From Candidatus Gastranaerophilales bacterium (lineage in GTDB: Bacteria > Cyanobacteriota > Vampirovibrionia > Gastranaerophilales > Gastranaerophilaceae): 7,572 bases of DNA. How positions within the stretch are numbered: position 1 is the first letter of the stretch; the number at the start of each line of letters is the position of its first letter. The stretch is from contig CANRHJ010000095.1 of NCBI GenBank assembly GCA_947630355.1, positions 1-7,572 of the forward strand. Direction: 5' to 3'. The position numbers were made by a program, and so were the translations under genes. Positions 1-6,597 of the stretch are shown one piece after another. The notes beneath the pieces are model-generated. The model searched no databases, was not told the origin of the DNA, and saw only the letters and a list, made by a program, of their open reading frames with translations.

Positions 1-166
1 AAAAGGAATTATAATAGGTAAAAATGGCTCTATGCTGAAAAAGATAGGTACTGATGCCAGAAAGGAACTTGAAGAAACTGCGGGTAATAAAGTATATTTG
101 GATTTGCAGGTTAAAGTTGTTAAAGATTGGCGAAAAAAATCCAAAGACTTGGATAAAATGTATTAA
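1..166 (+). CDS. era: GTPase Era, C-terminal fragment (KH domain)
   Basis: This is the last 55 codons of a gene that begins before the window. The reading frame starts at base 2 and ends with TAA at 164-166. The peptide contains the KH-type RNA-binding signature GKNG inside the context IIIGKNGSMLKKIG, followed by a helix, the strand VYLDLQVKVV, and an end in DWRKKSKDLDKMY. That is the standard C-terminus of Era. Era is an essential GTPase that binds the 3' end of 16S rRNA through this KH domain during 30S subunit maturation. The GTPase domain is outside the window, so the call rests on the KH tail alone. The tail is distinctive: Era proteins typically end with a W-R/K segment a few residues after the last KH strand. 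No terminator follows the stop; the promoter of the next gene begins 12 bases downstream. Confidence 0.9.
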   Translation, partial: KGIIIGKNGSMLKKIGTDARKELEETAGNKVYLDLQVKVVKDWRKKSKDLDKMY

Positions 167-177
167 ATTTATTTGAA

Positions 178-206
178 TTGACATAAATACGAAAATTTAA
201 TAAAAT
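178..206 (+). promoter_or_regulatory. Sigma-70-type promoter of the zinc-ribbon membrane protein gene
   Basis: A perfect -35 box TTGACA (178-183) is followed after exactly 17 bases by TAAAAT (201-206), one mismatch from TATAAT. Transcription would begin around 212-214. This leaves only about 10 bases before the ATG at 224 but about 35 before the ATG at 248, which supports the latter as the true start. It lies in the short gap after era, so the small gene need not depend on the era transcript. Confidence 0.7.
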
Positions 207-230
207 CTTATAAGTATTGAAAAATGGAGC

Positions 231-239
231 GGGGGGGGG
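231..239 (+). repeat. Homopolymeric G9 tract in the ribosome-binding position
   Basis: Nine consecutive G lie 8 bases upstream of the ATG at 248 in an otherwise AT-rich region. No AGGAGG-like site exists here, so the G run is the only candidate Shine-Dalgarno element. G5 can pair with the anti-SD CCUCC using one G:U wobble. Homopolymeric G tracts of this length are prone to slippage, so its length could vary between cells. The count should be treated cautiously because long G runs are also prone to sequencing error. Confidence 0.7.
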
Positions 240-247
240 TAAGAAGT

Positions 248-685
248 ATGTATAATATAGGTAATTGTCCTAAATGCGGGTATATAATTAATGATTCAGA
301 CAGGGTTTGCCCATATTGCGGAGAAAATTTATATCCCGAACCGACCGAATTAGAACAGGAATTGGAAAAGTTTAATTGGGGCGCTTTTTTGTGTGCTTTA
401 ATCTGGGGACTCGGACATAATTGCTGGTGGTGTCTGTTATTAATTCCAATTTCATTAATACCATACGTAGGTATAGTGTTTACAATTATCTTCTCATTTT
501 TTATGGGAAATTACGGCAATAAAATTGCTTGGAAATATAAGAAATGGGAAAGCCTTGAAGAATTCCGTAAGACACAGCGCCAATGGGTAATTATTTCCTT
601 ATTAATTACGTCATTTCTCATTATTATTCATATGTTTTACCTTGGTGTGTTTGTATTTATTCTGCAAGGGTTATTAAGTCATTAA
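248..685 (+). CDS. Small membrane protein with an N-terminal zinc ribbon
   Basis: This 145-residue protein has no assigned function that I recognise. Residues 7-24 form a zinc ribbon with two CPxCG-type knuckles (C7-P-K-C10-G and C21-P-Y-C24-G). A short acidic linker (31-41) follows, then FNWGAF (42-47) and a hydrophobic stretch running to about residue 85, enough for one or two membrane segments. A charged, Trp-rich loop (95-113, with KKWESLEEF) precedes a final membrane helix (114-140). This plan, a zinc ribbon plus an xFNWGAFxxxxIWG membrane module and a W-K-S/E-x-E-x-F loop, resembles a loosely described family of small bacterial membrane proteins, some annotated as DUF2628-like. The frame can be opened at 224, but that ATG has no Shine-Dalgarno site and sits almost at the predicted transcription start. 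The ATG at 248 follows the G9 tract, so I prefer it. The stop overlaps the pyrG stop from the other strand. Confidence 0.75.
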   Translation: MYNIGNCPKCGYIINDSDRVCPYCGENLYPEPTELEQELEKFNWGAFLCALIWGLGHNCWWCLLLIPISLIPYVGIVFTIIFSFFMGNYGNKIAWKYKKWESLEEFRKTQRQWVIISLLITSFLIIIHMFYLGVFVFILQGLLSH

Positions 686-2316
686 ACTTTCAGTAAATCT
701 TTGTTCTTTGCTTCCGTTTTTATATTCGCAGCGTTTATTAAGCCTGCAAACAACGGGTGCGGATGTTCCGGACGTGATTTGAATTCCGGGTGGAACTGGC
801 ATGCAACAAACCAGTCATTCTGGGGTAATTCTATCATTTCGCAAAGCATTCCGTCTGGTGATAATCCTGAAAAAACCAGTCCCGCATCTGAGATTTGCTT
901 TCTGTATTCATTATTTACTTCATATCTGTGACGATGACGTTCAAATATAACATCGGTTCCGTATGCTTTTTCAGCTTTTGTTCCTTTTTGAATATGGCAT
1001 TCAAACTTACCAAGCCGCATAGTGCCGCCGTAGCCTTCTACATGTTTTTGCTCAGTCATTAAATCAATAACGGGATATGGCGTATTCTCATTAAATTCCA
1101 TAGAATTAGCACCTTTTAGTCCCACAACATTTCTTGCATATTCAATTACTGCACACTGCATTCCCAAACATAAACCTAAAAACGGGAGATTGTTTTCTCT
1201 TGCATATTTAATTACGTTTAGTTTTCCTTCAATACCTCTGATGCCGAAACCGCCGGGAACGACAAGTGCATCTACATCAGCCAATGCTTCTTTTGCTTTA
1301 TCATATTCTATGCAATCTTCCGAATTTATCCATTTTATATCAATTTGAGCATCATAATAATACCCGGCATGTTTTAAAGATTCCACAACGGAAATATAAG
1401 CATCGGATAATTTTGTATACTTACCTGCTATTGCTACTTTTATCGTCTTTTTCGGGTTTTTTATTTTATAAACCAGATTTTTCCAAGATTCCAAATCCGG
1501 CTCTACATCCTTCATGAATAATCTTTGAAGTACAACACCTGCGAGATTTTGTTCTTCAAGAGCCAAAGGTACTTCATAAATGCTTTTCATATCTCTGCAT
1601 TCAATAATGGCATCTTTAGGAACCGAACAAAACAGAGCTAATTTTTCTTTTTCTTTCTTTGGTATTGGTTTCGCCGTTCTGCAGACAAGAATTTCAGGCT
1701 GAATGCCGTAACTTCTTAAGTTAGTAACACTGTGTTGTGACGGTTTTGTTTTCAATTCCCCCGAAGTCGGCAGATAAGGTAACAGCGTTACGTGAATTGA
1801 CAAGCTGTTTCCGAAACCTGTTTCACTGCGGAATTGTCTTATTGCCTCGATAAAAGGTAAACTCTCAATATCACCTATTGTACCGCCTATTTCCGCTATA
1901 ATAAAATCAGGTTTAAACTGTTGTGTGGCTTTTTTTATTCTTGATTTAATCTCATTGGTAATATGCGGAATAGTTTGAACCGTTGCGCCAAGATAATCGC
2001 CGTGTCTTTCTTTGTTTATTACAGTTTGATAAATACTGCCCGATGTTACGTTATTAATTTGACCTAAATTAGTATCCGTAAATCTTTCGTAGTGGCCTAA
2101 ATCTAAATCGGTTTCCGCACCGTCATCCGTTACAAAAACTTCTCCGTGCTGAAAAGGACTCATAGTGCCGGGATCGACATTTATATAAGGGTCAAATTTT
2201 TGTATTACAACATTAAAACCGCGTGCTTTAAGTAATCTGCCCAAAGAAGCAGCTACTATTCCTTTCCCTAACGACGATACAACACCGCCTGTGACAAATA
2301 TATATTTAGTACTCAT
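682..2316 (-). CDS. pyrG: CTP synthase (glutamine-hydrolysing)
   Basis: This 544-residue protein is full length for the family. It makes CTP from UTP, ATP and glutamine, the last step of de novo pyrimidine nucleotide synthesis in the cytoplasm. The N-terminal synthetase domain starts with the P-loop-like GGVVSSLGKGI (10-20, Lys18). It carries the metal-binding Asp72 in DLDLGHYERF and an acidic residue at Glu142 in AEIGGTIGDIES. The C-terminal class I glutamine amidotransferase domain shows GGFGIRG (355-361, oxyanion region), the nucleophile Cys383 in GLCLGMQ, and the His508/Glu510 pair in FHPEF. All catalytic residues expected are present. The start is preceded by GAGGAA at normal spacing, 15 bases after the gatC stop, so gatC and pyrG are probably cotranscribed. 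No terminator follows. The stop codon shares TTAA (682-685) with the convergent gene. Confidence 0.98.
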   Translation of the reverse strand: MSTKYIFVTGGVVSSLGKGIVAASLGRLLKARGFNVVIQKFDPYINVDPGTMSPFQHGEVFVTDDGAETDLDLGHYERFTDTNLGQINNVTSGSIYQTVINKERHGDYLGATVQTIPHITNEIKSRIKKATQQFKPDFIIAEIGGTIGDIESLPFIEAIRQFRSETGFGNSLSIHVTLLPYLPTSGELKTKPSQHSVTNLRSYGIQPEILVCRTAKPIPKKEKEKLALFCSVPKDAIIECRDMKSIYEVPLALEEQNLAGVVLQRLFMKDVEPDLESWKNLVYKIKNPKKTIKVAIAGKYTKLSDAYISVVESLKHAGYYYDAQIDIKWINSEDCIEYDKAKEALADVDALVVPGGFGIRGIEGKLNVIKYARENNLPFLGLCLGMQCAVIEYARNVVGLKGANSMEFNENTPYPVIDLMTEQKHVEGYGGTMRLGKFECHIQKGTKAEKAYGTDVIFERHRHRYEVNNEYRKQISDAGLVFSGLSPDGMLCEMIELPQNDWFVACQFHPEFKSRPEHPHPLFAGLINAANIKTEAKNKDLLKV

Positions 2317-2331
2317 TAATTCCTCAATTCA

Positions 2332-2613
2332 TTAATTTATCTTTGGCACTCTGAAAAATCCGTTTTCTTCATAGGGTGCATTTGCCATCATTTCTTCTTT
2401 TGTCTGCTCATATTTTACTTCGTCTTCACGCATAACGTTATAAACAGGGATAGCATGCGGCATAGGCTCTATTCCTGTTGTATCCACTTCGTTCATTTGT
2501 TCCACGTACTTTAATATTTCGCCTAATTGTTTTGAATACTTTTCTGTTTCCTCTTGGGTTAATTCTAATCTCGCTAATTTAGCTACATGTTCTACGTCTT
2601 TTGTTCCTATCAT
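2332..2613 (-). CDS. gatC: Asp-tRNA(Asn)/Glu-tRNA(Gln) amidotransferase subunit C
   Basis: This 93-residue protein matches GatC in length and pattern: VEHVAKLARLELTQEE near the N-terminus, a helix with LxxILxYVEQMNEVDT, then GIEPMPHA, REDEV, and a C-terminal FFRVPKIN that is typical of the family. GatC is the small belt-like subunit that wraps GatA and GatB. The GatCAB complex converts misacylated Glu-tRNA(Gln), and in many species Asp-tRNA(Asn), to the correct aminoacyl-tRNA using glutamine. gatA and gatB are not in the window, so this gatC is separated from its partners and paired with pyrG instead. A GGAG site sits about 8 bases before the ATG. Upstream of it lie TATGAT (2643-2648, minus strand) and TATAAG, but with no convincing -35, so the promoter is only a weak guess. 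A terminator shields it from the gene further upstream. Confidence 0.96.
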   Translation of the reverse strand: MIGTKDVEHVAKLARLELTQEETEKYSKQLGEILKYVEQMNEVDTTGIEPMPHAIPVYNVMREDEVKYEQTKEEMMANAPYEENGFFRVPKIN

Positions 2614-2670
2614 GTTTTTACTCCATAACTTATAAAAATTTTATCATAAGCATATGTTTTTTTCATTATT

Positions 2671-2699
2671 AAAAAAAACCTCCCGTAAGGAGGTTTTTT
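2671..2699. terminator. Symmetric (bidirectional) intrinsic terminator
   Basis: The stem CCTCC (2679-2683) / GGAGG (2689-2693) closes a five-base loop CGTAA. It is flanked by A8 on the left and T6 on the right, so the stem can extend by six A:T pairs. On the minus strand the hairpin is followed by eight T and lies 18 bases beyond the stop of the cysteine-tailed protein gene, so it should end that transcript before gatC. Read on the plus strand it also ends in T6, which may stop antisense transcription. Confidence 0.85.
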
Positions 2700-2716
2700 G
2701 TATTTTATAATTTAAC

Positions 2717-3472
2717 TTATTTTTCGCAATTGCATTTAGGCTCACATTTGCAGTCTTTACCGCACTTACATTCTTCTTTACAATTGCACTTTGGCGCACA
2801 GCTGCAATCAATTCCGCAGCTGCAGCATACTTTGCCTTTTTTTACTTTTATAATTAACATGTTTGTTTTATCACCAAATAGCGAAAATTTAACTTTCCCG
2901 AAATGTTTTACGGTAATTAATCCTTTAATATCCGTTGTTTGTACATATTTAGGATTGAAAGTATATTTATGGAAATATTTGTCAGTATCATTTAAAAGAA
3001 GAATTGTTCTGTCCTTAAAAAATTGTTTTTTAAGTGTAAATTCATTGTTTTCAAATTGGGATATTTTAACTATTTTTGCATCCGGGAATAATGCTTGAAG
3101 TTCTTTTTCATTCATTAAAGTTTGGCTGAACTTCTTGGTTTTTTTATTATAATTAATTTTGTAATATTTTAAACTTGCATTATCAACGCCGATAAGTTTT
3201 CCGTTAGTAACGAATTCAAAATTGGATTTTAAAGCAATAGCGAGTTTTCCGTTACCGTAAAAATACTGAGAATAATTTCCGGAACCGTCCGTAGTTTTCT
3301 TTGTTAAAACTATTCTGCCTTCGGACATAGCACCTGTTGACCAAACATTAGCGCTAGGTATATATACGGCCTGACCTTTATCATATATACCTTCAATATC
3401 AGCCGCATTGGCAATACAAGAAATGCACAATGCAAATACAAGTGTAAATAAACCTGTTATAAATTTTTTCAT
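2717..3472 (-). CDS. Secreted protein with a metallothionein-like (CxCxxx)6 tail
   Basis: I do not recognise this 251-residue protein as a known family. Residues 1-23 form a signal peptide: MKK, a hydrophobic core, and a likely cleavage site after ANA. C16 and C19 lie in the core, but neither has a good lipobox, so export by signal peptidase I is preferred over a lipoprotein. Residues 24-215 are a Lys/Asn/Tyr/Phe-rich globular region, probably beta-rich, with no cysteine and no motif I can name. Residues 216-251 contain 13 cysteines. From C217 on they follow a strict six-residue period, CxC then three mostly polar or charged residues, six times over. This strongly suggests binding of soft metals (Zn, Cu, Cd or Fe), as in metallothioneins; that is inference. 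AGGAG lies 10 bases before the ATG. A good promoter (3508-3536) and a terminator (2671-2699) make it a single-gene transcript. Confidence 0.8.
   Translation of the reverse strand: MKKFITGLFTLVFALCISCIANAADIEGIYDKGQAVYIPSANVWSTGAMSEGRIVLTKKTTDGSGNYSQYFYGNGKLAIALKSNFEFVTNGKLIGVDNASLKYYKINYNKKTKKFSQTLMNEKELQALFPDAKIVKISQFENNEFTLKKQFFKDRTILLLNDTDKYFHKYTFNPKYVQTTDIKGLITVKHFGKVKFSLFGDKTNMLIIKVKKGKVCCSCGIDCSCAPKCNCKEECKCGKDCKCEPKCNCEK
2720..2824 (-). repeat. Tandem repeat encoding the CxCxxx cysteine tail
   Basis: This stretch encodes residues 217-251 of the secreted protein. Six 18-bp units each encode CxCxxx. They also fall into two larger 54-bp copies, residues 217-234 and 235-251 (the second is one codon short). 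Both copies share the order C.CG.D, C.C.PK, CNC. The DNA copies have diverged, for example in serine versus lysine codons between the cysteines, so the duplication is not recent. The cysteine spacing has nevertheless been kept exactly, which points to selection on it. Confidence 0.85.
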
Positions 3473-3507
3473 ACCCTCTTAACTCCTGTTTTCTCTAAAA
3501 CAAGCAG

Positions 3508-3536
3508 ATTATAGCATATACTTACGGATTAAACAA
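3508..3536 (-). promoter_or_regulatory. Extended -10 promoter of the cysteine-tailed protein gene
   Basis: On the minus strand, TTGTTT (3536-3531) is followed after 17 bases by a perfect TATAAT (3513-3508). The -10 box is preceded by TGC, giving the extended TGnTATAAT element. Transcription would start around 3500, leaving a leader of roughly 28 bases with AGGAG at 3487-3483. This is among the best promoters in the window and suggests substantial expression. Confidence 0.7.
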
Positions 3537-3560
3537 ATGTATTTTTTAATTTTTTTAATG

Positions 3561-3566
3561 TATAAT
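3561..3566 (+). promoter_or_regulatory. -10 element of the SNF2 helicase gene
   Basis: A perfect TATAAT lies 30 bases before the ATG at 3596. No acceptable -35 box is present at the usual distance (TGTATT at 3538-3543 is poor). Instead, T6 (3542-3547) and T7 (3550-3556) tracts lie immediately upstream; A/T tracts of this kind can bend DNA or act as UP-like elements. The promoter is back to back with the divergent promoter at 3508-3536, so the two may compete or share a regulator. Confidence 0.5.
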
Positions 3567-3595
3567 ATTTTAAAGGTCTGATATTGAGGTAGCTT

Positions 3596-6595
3596 ATGAC
3601 ATCCGAAACACTAACAGAAAATAAATTTGCTTTTTCATTTAAAAAAAATAATATAGATGAAATGTTTCATAATTTAACGGAAAATCCTTTGGGGTGTGAA
3701 AAAAAGGATTTTCGTTTAATGATAAGTACAATATATCAATTATTTGAGGATGAATTTGCAACGACTTTTCAGAATTCAAGTAATGTGATAAAAAATACGG
3801 ATTTTCACATAATAAGAAACGGTGCACAGACGGAAGTATTTGTTACTCCTACAAACAATTTTGATTTTTACTTAAAATCAAAAGGCTCAATGTATAGATT
3901 TTCTTCAATTTCATATCCCGTAAAAGAAAACGGAAAAGAAGTTGAAAAAATAGGCTATAAAGTACCATTAGAGCTAATTTGGGAATATTTCTCCGGATTT
4001 GATTGTGTTGTAGAAAATGAAAATATATCGGAATCATTTAAGATTTTGAATATATTGACCCAGTTTGTTAAAAAGATGGTGGAAAAGCTTTATTTTTTAC
4101 CTAAAGTTAATAAATCCGATAAGTTTTTTCATATAACATATGAAATGTTTGCCATAAATGATAAGCTTCAACATTCTATTGACGAAGTAAATTCAATGGA
4201 TTTTGGCGTAATATCGGATATTAAAAATATATCCGATGTGCTGATAGAAAACTATATGAATTATGTTATATTTAAATTTTTGAAATTTAAAGCATACAGA
4301 TTTAAAGAAATAGTATCATCAATATATTTTTTAAAGCCCGCAAATAATAAAAGATATCTGCGTTCTCTTGATTTGGCTGAAGCAATAAGTGAATGGCTGG
4401 ATGAAATATATATAGGTAAATATCCTGTAAGCCCGCAGTTAGATATTGCGAAATTGGAAGAAGATAAATTTGAATTAACAATTTCCGTTAAAGCAAACGA
4501 TGTAAAGAAAAATGAGAAGGAGCCGCCCAAACCGTTACTTGATATATATAAAGAGGGTATTTATTGGGGATATCAAAATTCTTATCTTATTACTATAGTG
4601 GAAAAACAGTTAAATTATGCAATAAGATACTATAAGGAACTTGAAACATTATTTGAGGATGAAGATAACTTAAGATTATATTTATCATTGAATGATGTGT
4701 ATAAGTTGATGATACATACGGCATATTACTTAAACAAAGCAGGAATAAACATAAATTTCCCGCCGAATTTCGGTAATATAGTGGTACCTCGTGCATCAAT
4801 AAATGCGAAAATAAAAACATCGAGAGAGCAGGAGGTTGCGGATATACTGAACGGAAAGGGCGGAAATATCAGCCTTGCAAGTATATTTGATTTTTCATTC
4901 CAAGTATCAATAGGTGATGAGAAAATATCTGTTGAAGAATTTGAGCGGCTGGTGAAAGATGCAAACGGAATTATAGAGTTTAAGAATAAATATATATTAA
5001 TAGATCAAAATGAAGCGGAAACAATAATAAATAAATTAAAAAATCCTAAAATAGACAAAATAACAAGAATGGAAATGCTTCATGCTGCGTTTTCAGGCCA
5101 TTTGAATGAATATGAATTTGATTATGATGAAGCATTTGCAAATATAGTAAAAGATATAGGTAAAACGGTTGAAGTAACTTCACCGCAAGGATTGACGGGA
5201 AAGTTAAGACCGTATCAGCTAAACGGGTTGAAATGGTTATATACAAATACAACTAAAGGTTTTGGTTCTTGTATTGCAGACGATATGGGTTTGGGAAAAA
5301 CAATACAGGTAATAAGTTTAATATTAAAATTAAAAGAGGAAGAAAAAATAAAAGCTCCTGTTTTGGTAATTTGTCCGACAACGTTAATGGGGAACTGGAT
5401 AAAGGAGCTAAATATGTTTGCGCCCGGTTTGAAGGCGAGTGCATATCATGGTCCCGAACGGGAATTGGATTTAAAGTCAGATGTTATAATAACGACCTTT
5501 GCAATACTCAGAATAGATATAGAAGAAGTGAAAAAGACCCAATGGGGAATGGTAGTGGTAGACGAAGCTCAAAATATAAAAAATCCCGATACATCGCAAA
5601 CTGCGGCGGTGAAATCATTGAAATCGGATATAAAAATAGCCATGACAGGTACTCCCGTTGAAAATAAATTAACAGAACTTTGGAGCATATTTGATTTTAT
5701 TAATAAAGGGTATTTAGGTTCAATCAGAGATTTTCAAAAATGTTATGCGATACCGATAGAAAGGTTTAAGCAGTATGAACAAGCGGATAAGCTTAAACTT
5801 TCAATATCTCCGTTTGTATTGAGAAGATTAAAAACAGATAAAACAATAATAGATGATCTGCCTGAAAAAATGGTGCTTGATGAATATTGTTATCTGACAA
5901 AAACCCAAGCAGCCTTGTATGAAAAGACACTTAATACATTGATGACGGATATAAGTAATCAAAGCGGAATAAACCGTCGCGGAATAATTTTTAAACTTAT
6001 AACGGCATTAAAACAAATATGCAATCATCCGTTTCAATATTTAAAATACGGAGAGATGACAAAGGATGTTTCGGGAAAGACAGAGAAATTTATTTCATTG
6101 TTAGCGCAAATATTGGAAAATGATGAAAAGGTAATAGCATTTACACAGTATAAAGAGATGGGGAATATACTTTCAAATATCATAAAAAATGAATTGAATG
6201 TATCTCCGTTGTTCTTTCATGGGTCATTAAATACAACACAGCGTCAAGCGATGTTGAATGAATTTGAAACAAATCCCGACCAGAAAATAATGCTGCTGTC
6301 ATTAAAAGCAGGCGGAACGGGTTTGAATTTAACATCAGCAACGAATGTTATTCATTATGATTTATGGTGGAATCCTGCAGTAGAGGAGCAGGCGACAGAC
6401 AGAAGCTATCGTATCGGGCAGGACAAAAACGTAATGGTTCACAGGCTGGTAACACTCGGAACGTTTGAAGAAAAAATTGATGAAATGATTAAACAGAAAA
6501 AAGAACTTGTTAATCTTGCGGTATTTGAAGGAGAGAAGGTAATAACCGAACTTTCCGATGAAGAAATATATAATATATTTAGTTTGGGAAGTTAA
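3596..6595 (+). CDS. SNF2-family DNA translocase/helicase-like ATPase
   Basis: This is a 999-residue bacterial SNF2 protein, an ATP-driven double-stranded DNA translocase. Residues 1 to about 370 match nothing I know and lack the SWIM zinc finger often found in this position. Residues about 375-500 resemble the SNF2-associated domain of bacterial SNF2 proteins (DUF3670/SNF2_N_2 type): AGININFPPNFG, then SLASIFDFSFQVSIGDEKIS and a YILID segment. The ATPase core follows with LRPYQLNGLKWL (about 537-548), motif I DDMGLGKT (562-569, Lys568), motif Ia ICPTTLMGNW, motif II DEAQ (656-659) and motif III TGTP (684-687). The second RecA lobe shows FFHGS, GGTGLNL (906-912) and the motif VI arginines in DRSYRIGQ (935-942). 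The end, ITELSDEEIYNIFSLGS, is a typical C-terminus of this group. GAGG sits six bases before the ATG. It has no partner gene in its own operon, so a role in DNA repair, transcription recycling or phage defence cannot be chosen from context. Confidence 0.93.
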   Translation: MTSETLTENKFAFSFKKNNIDEMFHNLTENPLGCEKKDFRLMISTIYQLFEDEFATTFQNSSNVIKNTDFHIIRNGAQTEVFVTPTNNFDFYLKSKGSMYRFSSISYPVKENGKEVEKIGYKVPLELIWEYFSGFDCVVENENISESFKILNILTQFVKKMVEKLYFLPKVNKSDKFFHITYEMFAINDKLQHSIDEVNSMDFGVISDIKNISDVLIENYMNYVIFKFLKFKAYRFKEIVSSIYFLKPANNKRYLRSLDLAEAISEWLDEIYIGKYPVSPQLDIAKLEEDKFELTISVKANDVKKNEKEPPKPLLDIYKEGIYWGYQNSYLITIVEKQLNYAIRYYKELETLFEDEDNLRLYLSLNDVYKLMIHTAYYLNKAGININFPPNFGNIVVPRASINAKIKTSREQEVADILNGKGGNISLASIFDFSFQVSIGDEKISVEEFERLVKDANGIIEFKNKYILIDQNEAETIINKLKNPKIDKITRMEMLHAAFSGHLNEYEFDYDEAFANIVKDIGKTVEVTSPQGLTGKLRPYQLNGLKWLYTNTTKGFGSCIADDMGLGKTIQVISLILKLKEEEKIKAPVLVICPTTLMGNWIKELNMFAPGLKASAYHGPERELDLKSDVIITTFAILRIDIEEVKKTQWGMVVVDEAQNIKNPDTSQTAAVKSLKSDIKIAMTGTPVENKLTELWSIFDFINKGYLGSIRDFQKCYAIPIERFKQYEQADKLKLSISPFVLRRLKTDKTIIDDLPEKMVLDEYCYLTKTQAALYEKTLNTLMTDISNQSGINRRGIIFKLITALKQICNHPFQYLKYGEMTKDVSGKTEKFISLLAQILENDEKVIAFTQYKEMGNILSNIIKNELNVSPLFFHGSLNTTQRQAMLNEFETNPDQKIMLLSLKAGGTGLNLTSATNVIHYDLWWNPAVEEQATDRSYRIGQDKNVMVHRLVTLGTFEEKIDEMIKQKKELVNLAVFEGEKVITELSDEEIYNIFSLGS

Positions 6596-6597
6596 TA

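Noticed and set aside
224..247. In-frame upstream ATG extending the zinc-ribbon protein by eight residues
   Set aside because: It has no Shine-Dalgarno site, lies almost on the predicted transcription start, and would place the G9 tract in the coding sequence. The ATG at 248 begins directly before the zinc ribbon at a suitable distance from the G run.
2671..2699. Hairpin upstream of gatC as a riboswitch or T-box attenuator
   Set aside because: It is a simple 5-bp GC stem flanked by A and T runs, 18 bases after another gene's stop. There is no leader with specifier or conserved T-box elements.
2730..3098. 122-codon plus-strand open frame opposite the cysteine-tailed protein gene
   Set aside because: It is antisense to a gene with a signal peptide, promoter and terminator. 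Its H/L/Q-rich start merely mirrors the cysteine repeat codons.
3415..3427. Lipoprotein cleavage at C16 or C19 of the cysteine-tailed protein
   Set aside because: Neither cysteine is preceded by a proper lipobox (no Leu at -3 with small residues following), whereas ANA at 21-23 is a good signal peptidase I site.
5561..5572. DEAQ instead of DEAH or DEGH in motif II of the SNF2 protein
   Set aside because: DEAQ followed by an IKN segment is common in bacterial SNF2 proteins, so it is not a sign of altered activity.
5269..5661. 130-codon plus-strand open frame inside the SNF2 gene
   Set aside because: It is an out-of-frame reading of the ATPase core; the true frame there shows all helicase motifs without interruption, and the peptide looks random.
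3596..6595. ATA-heavy isoleucine codon use as evidence that the SNF2 gene was horizontally acquired
   Set aside because: ATA is also frequent in pyrG in this window, so the bias mostly reflects the AT-rich genome. The difference is too mild to argue for transfer.
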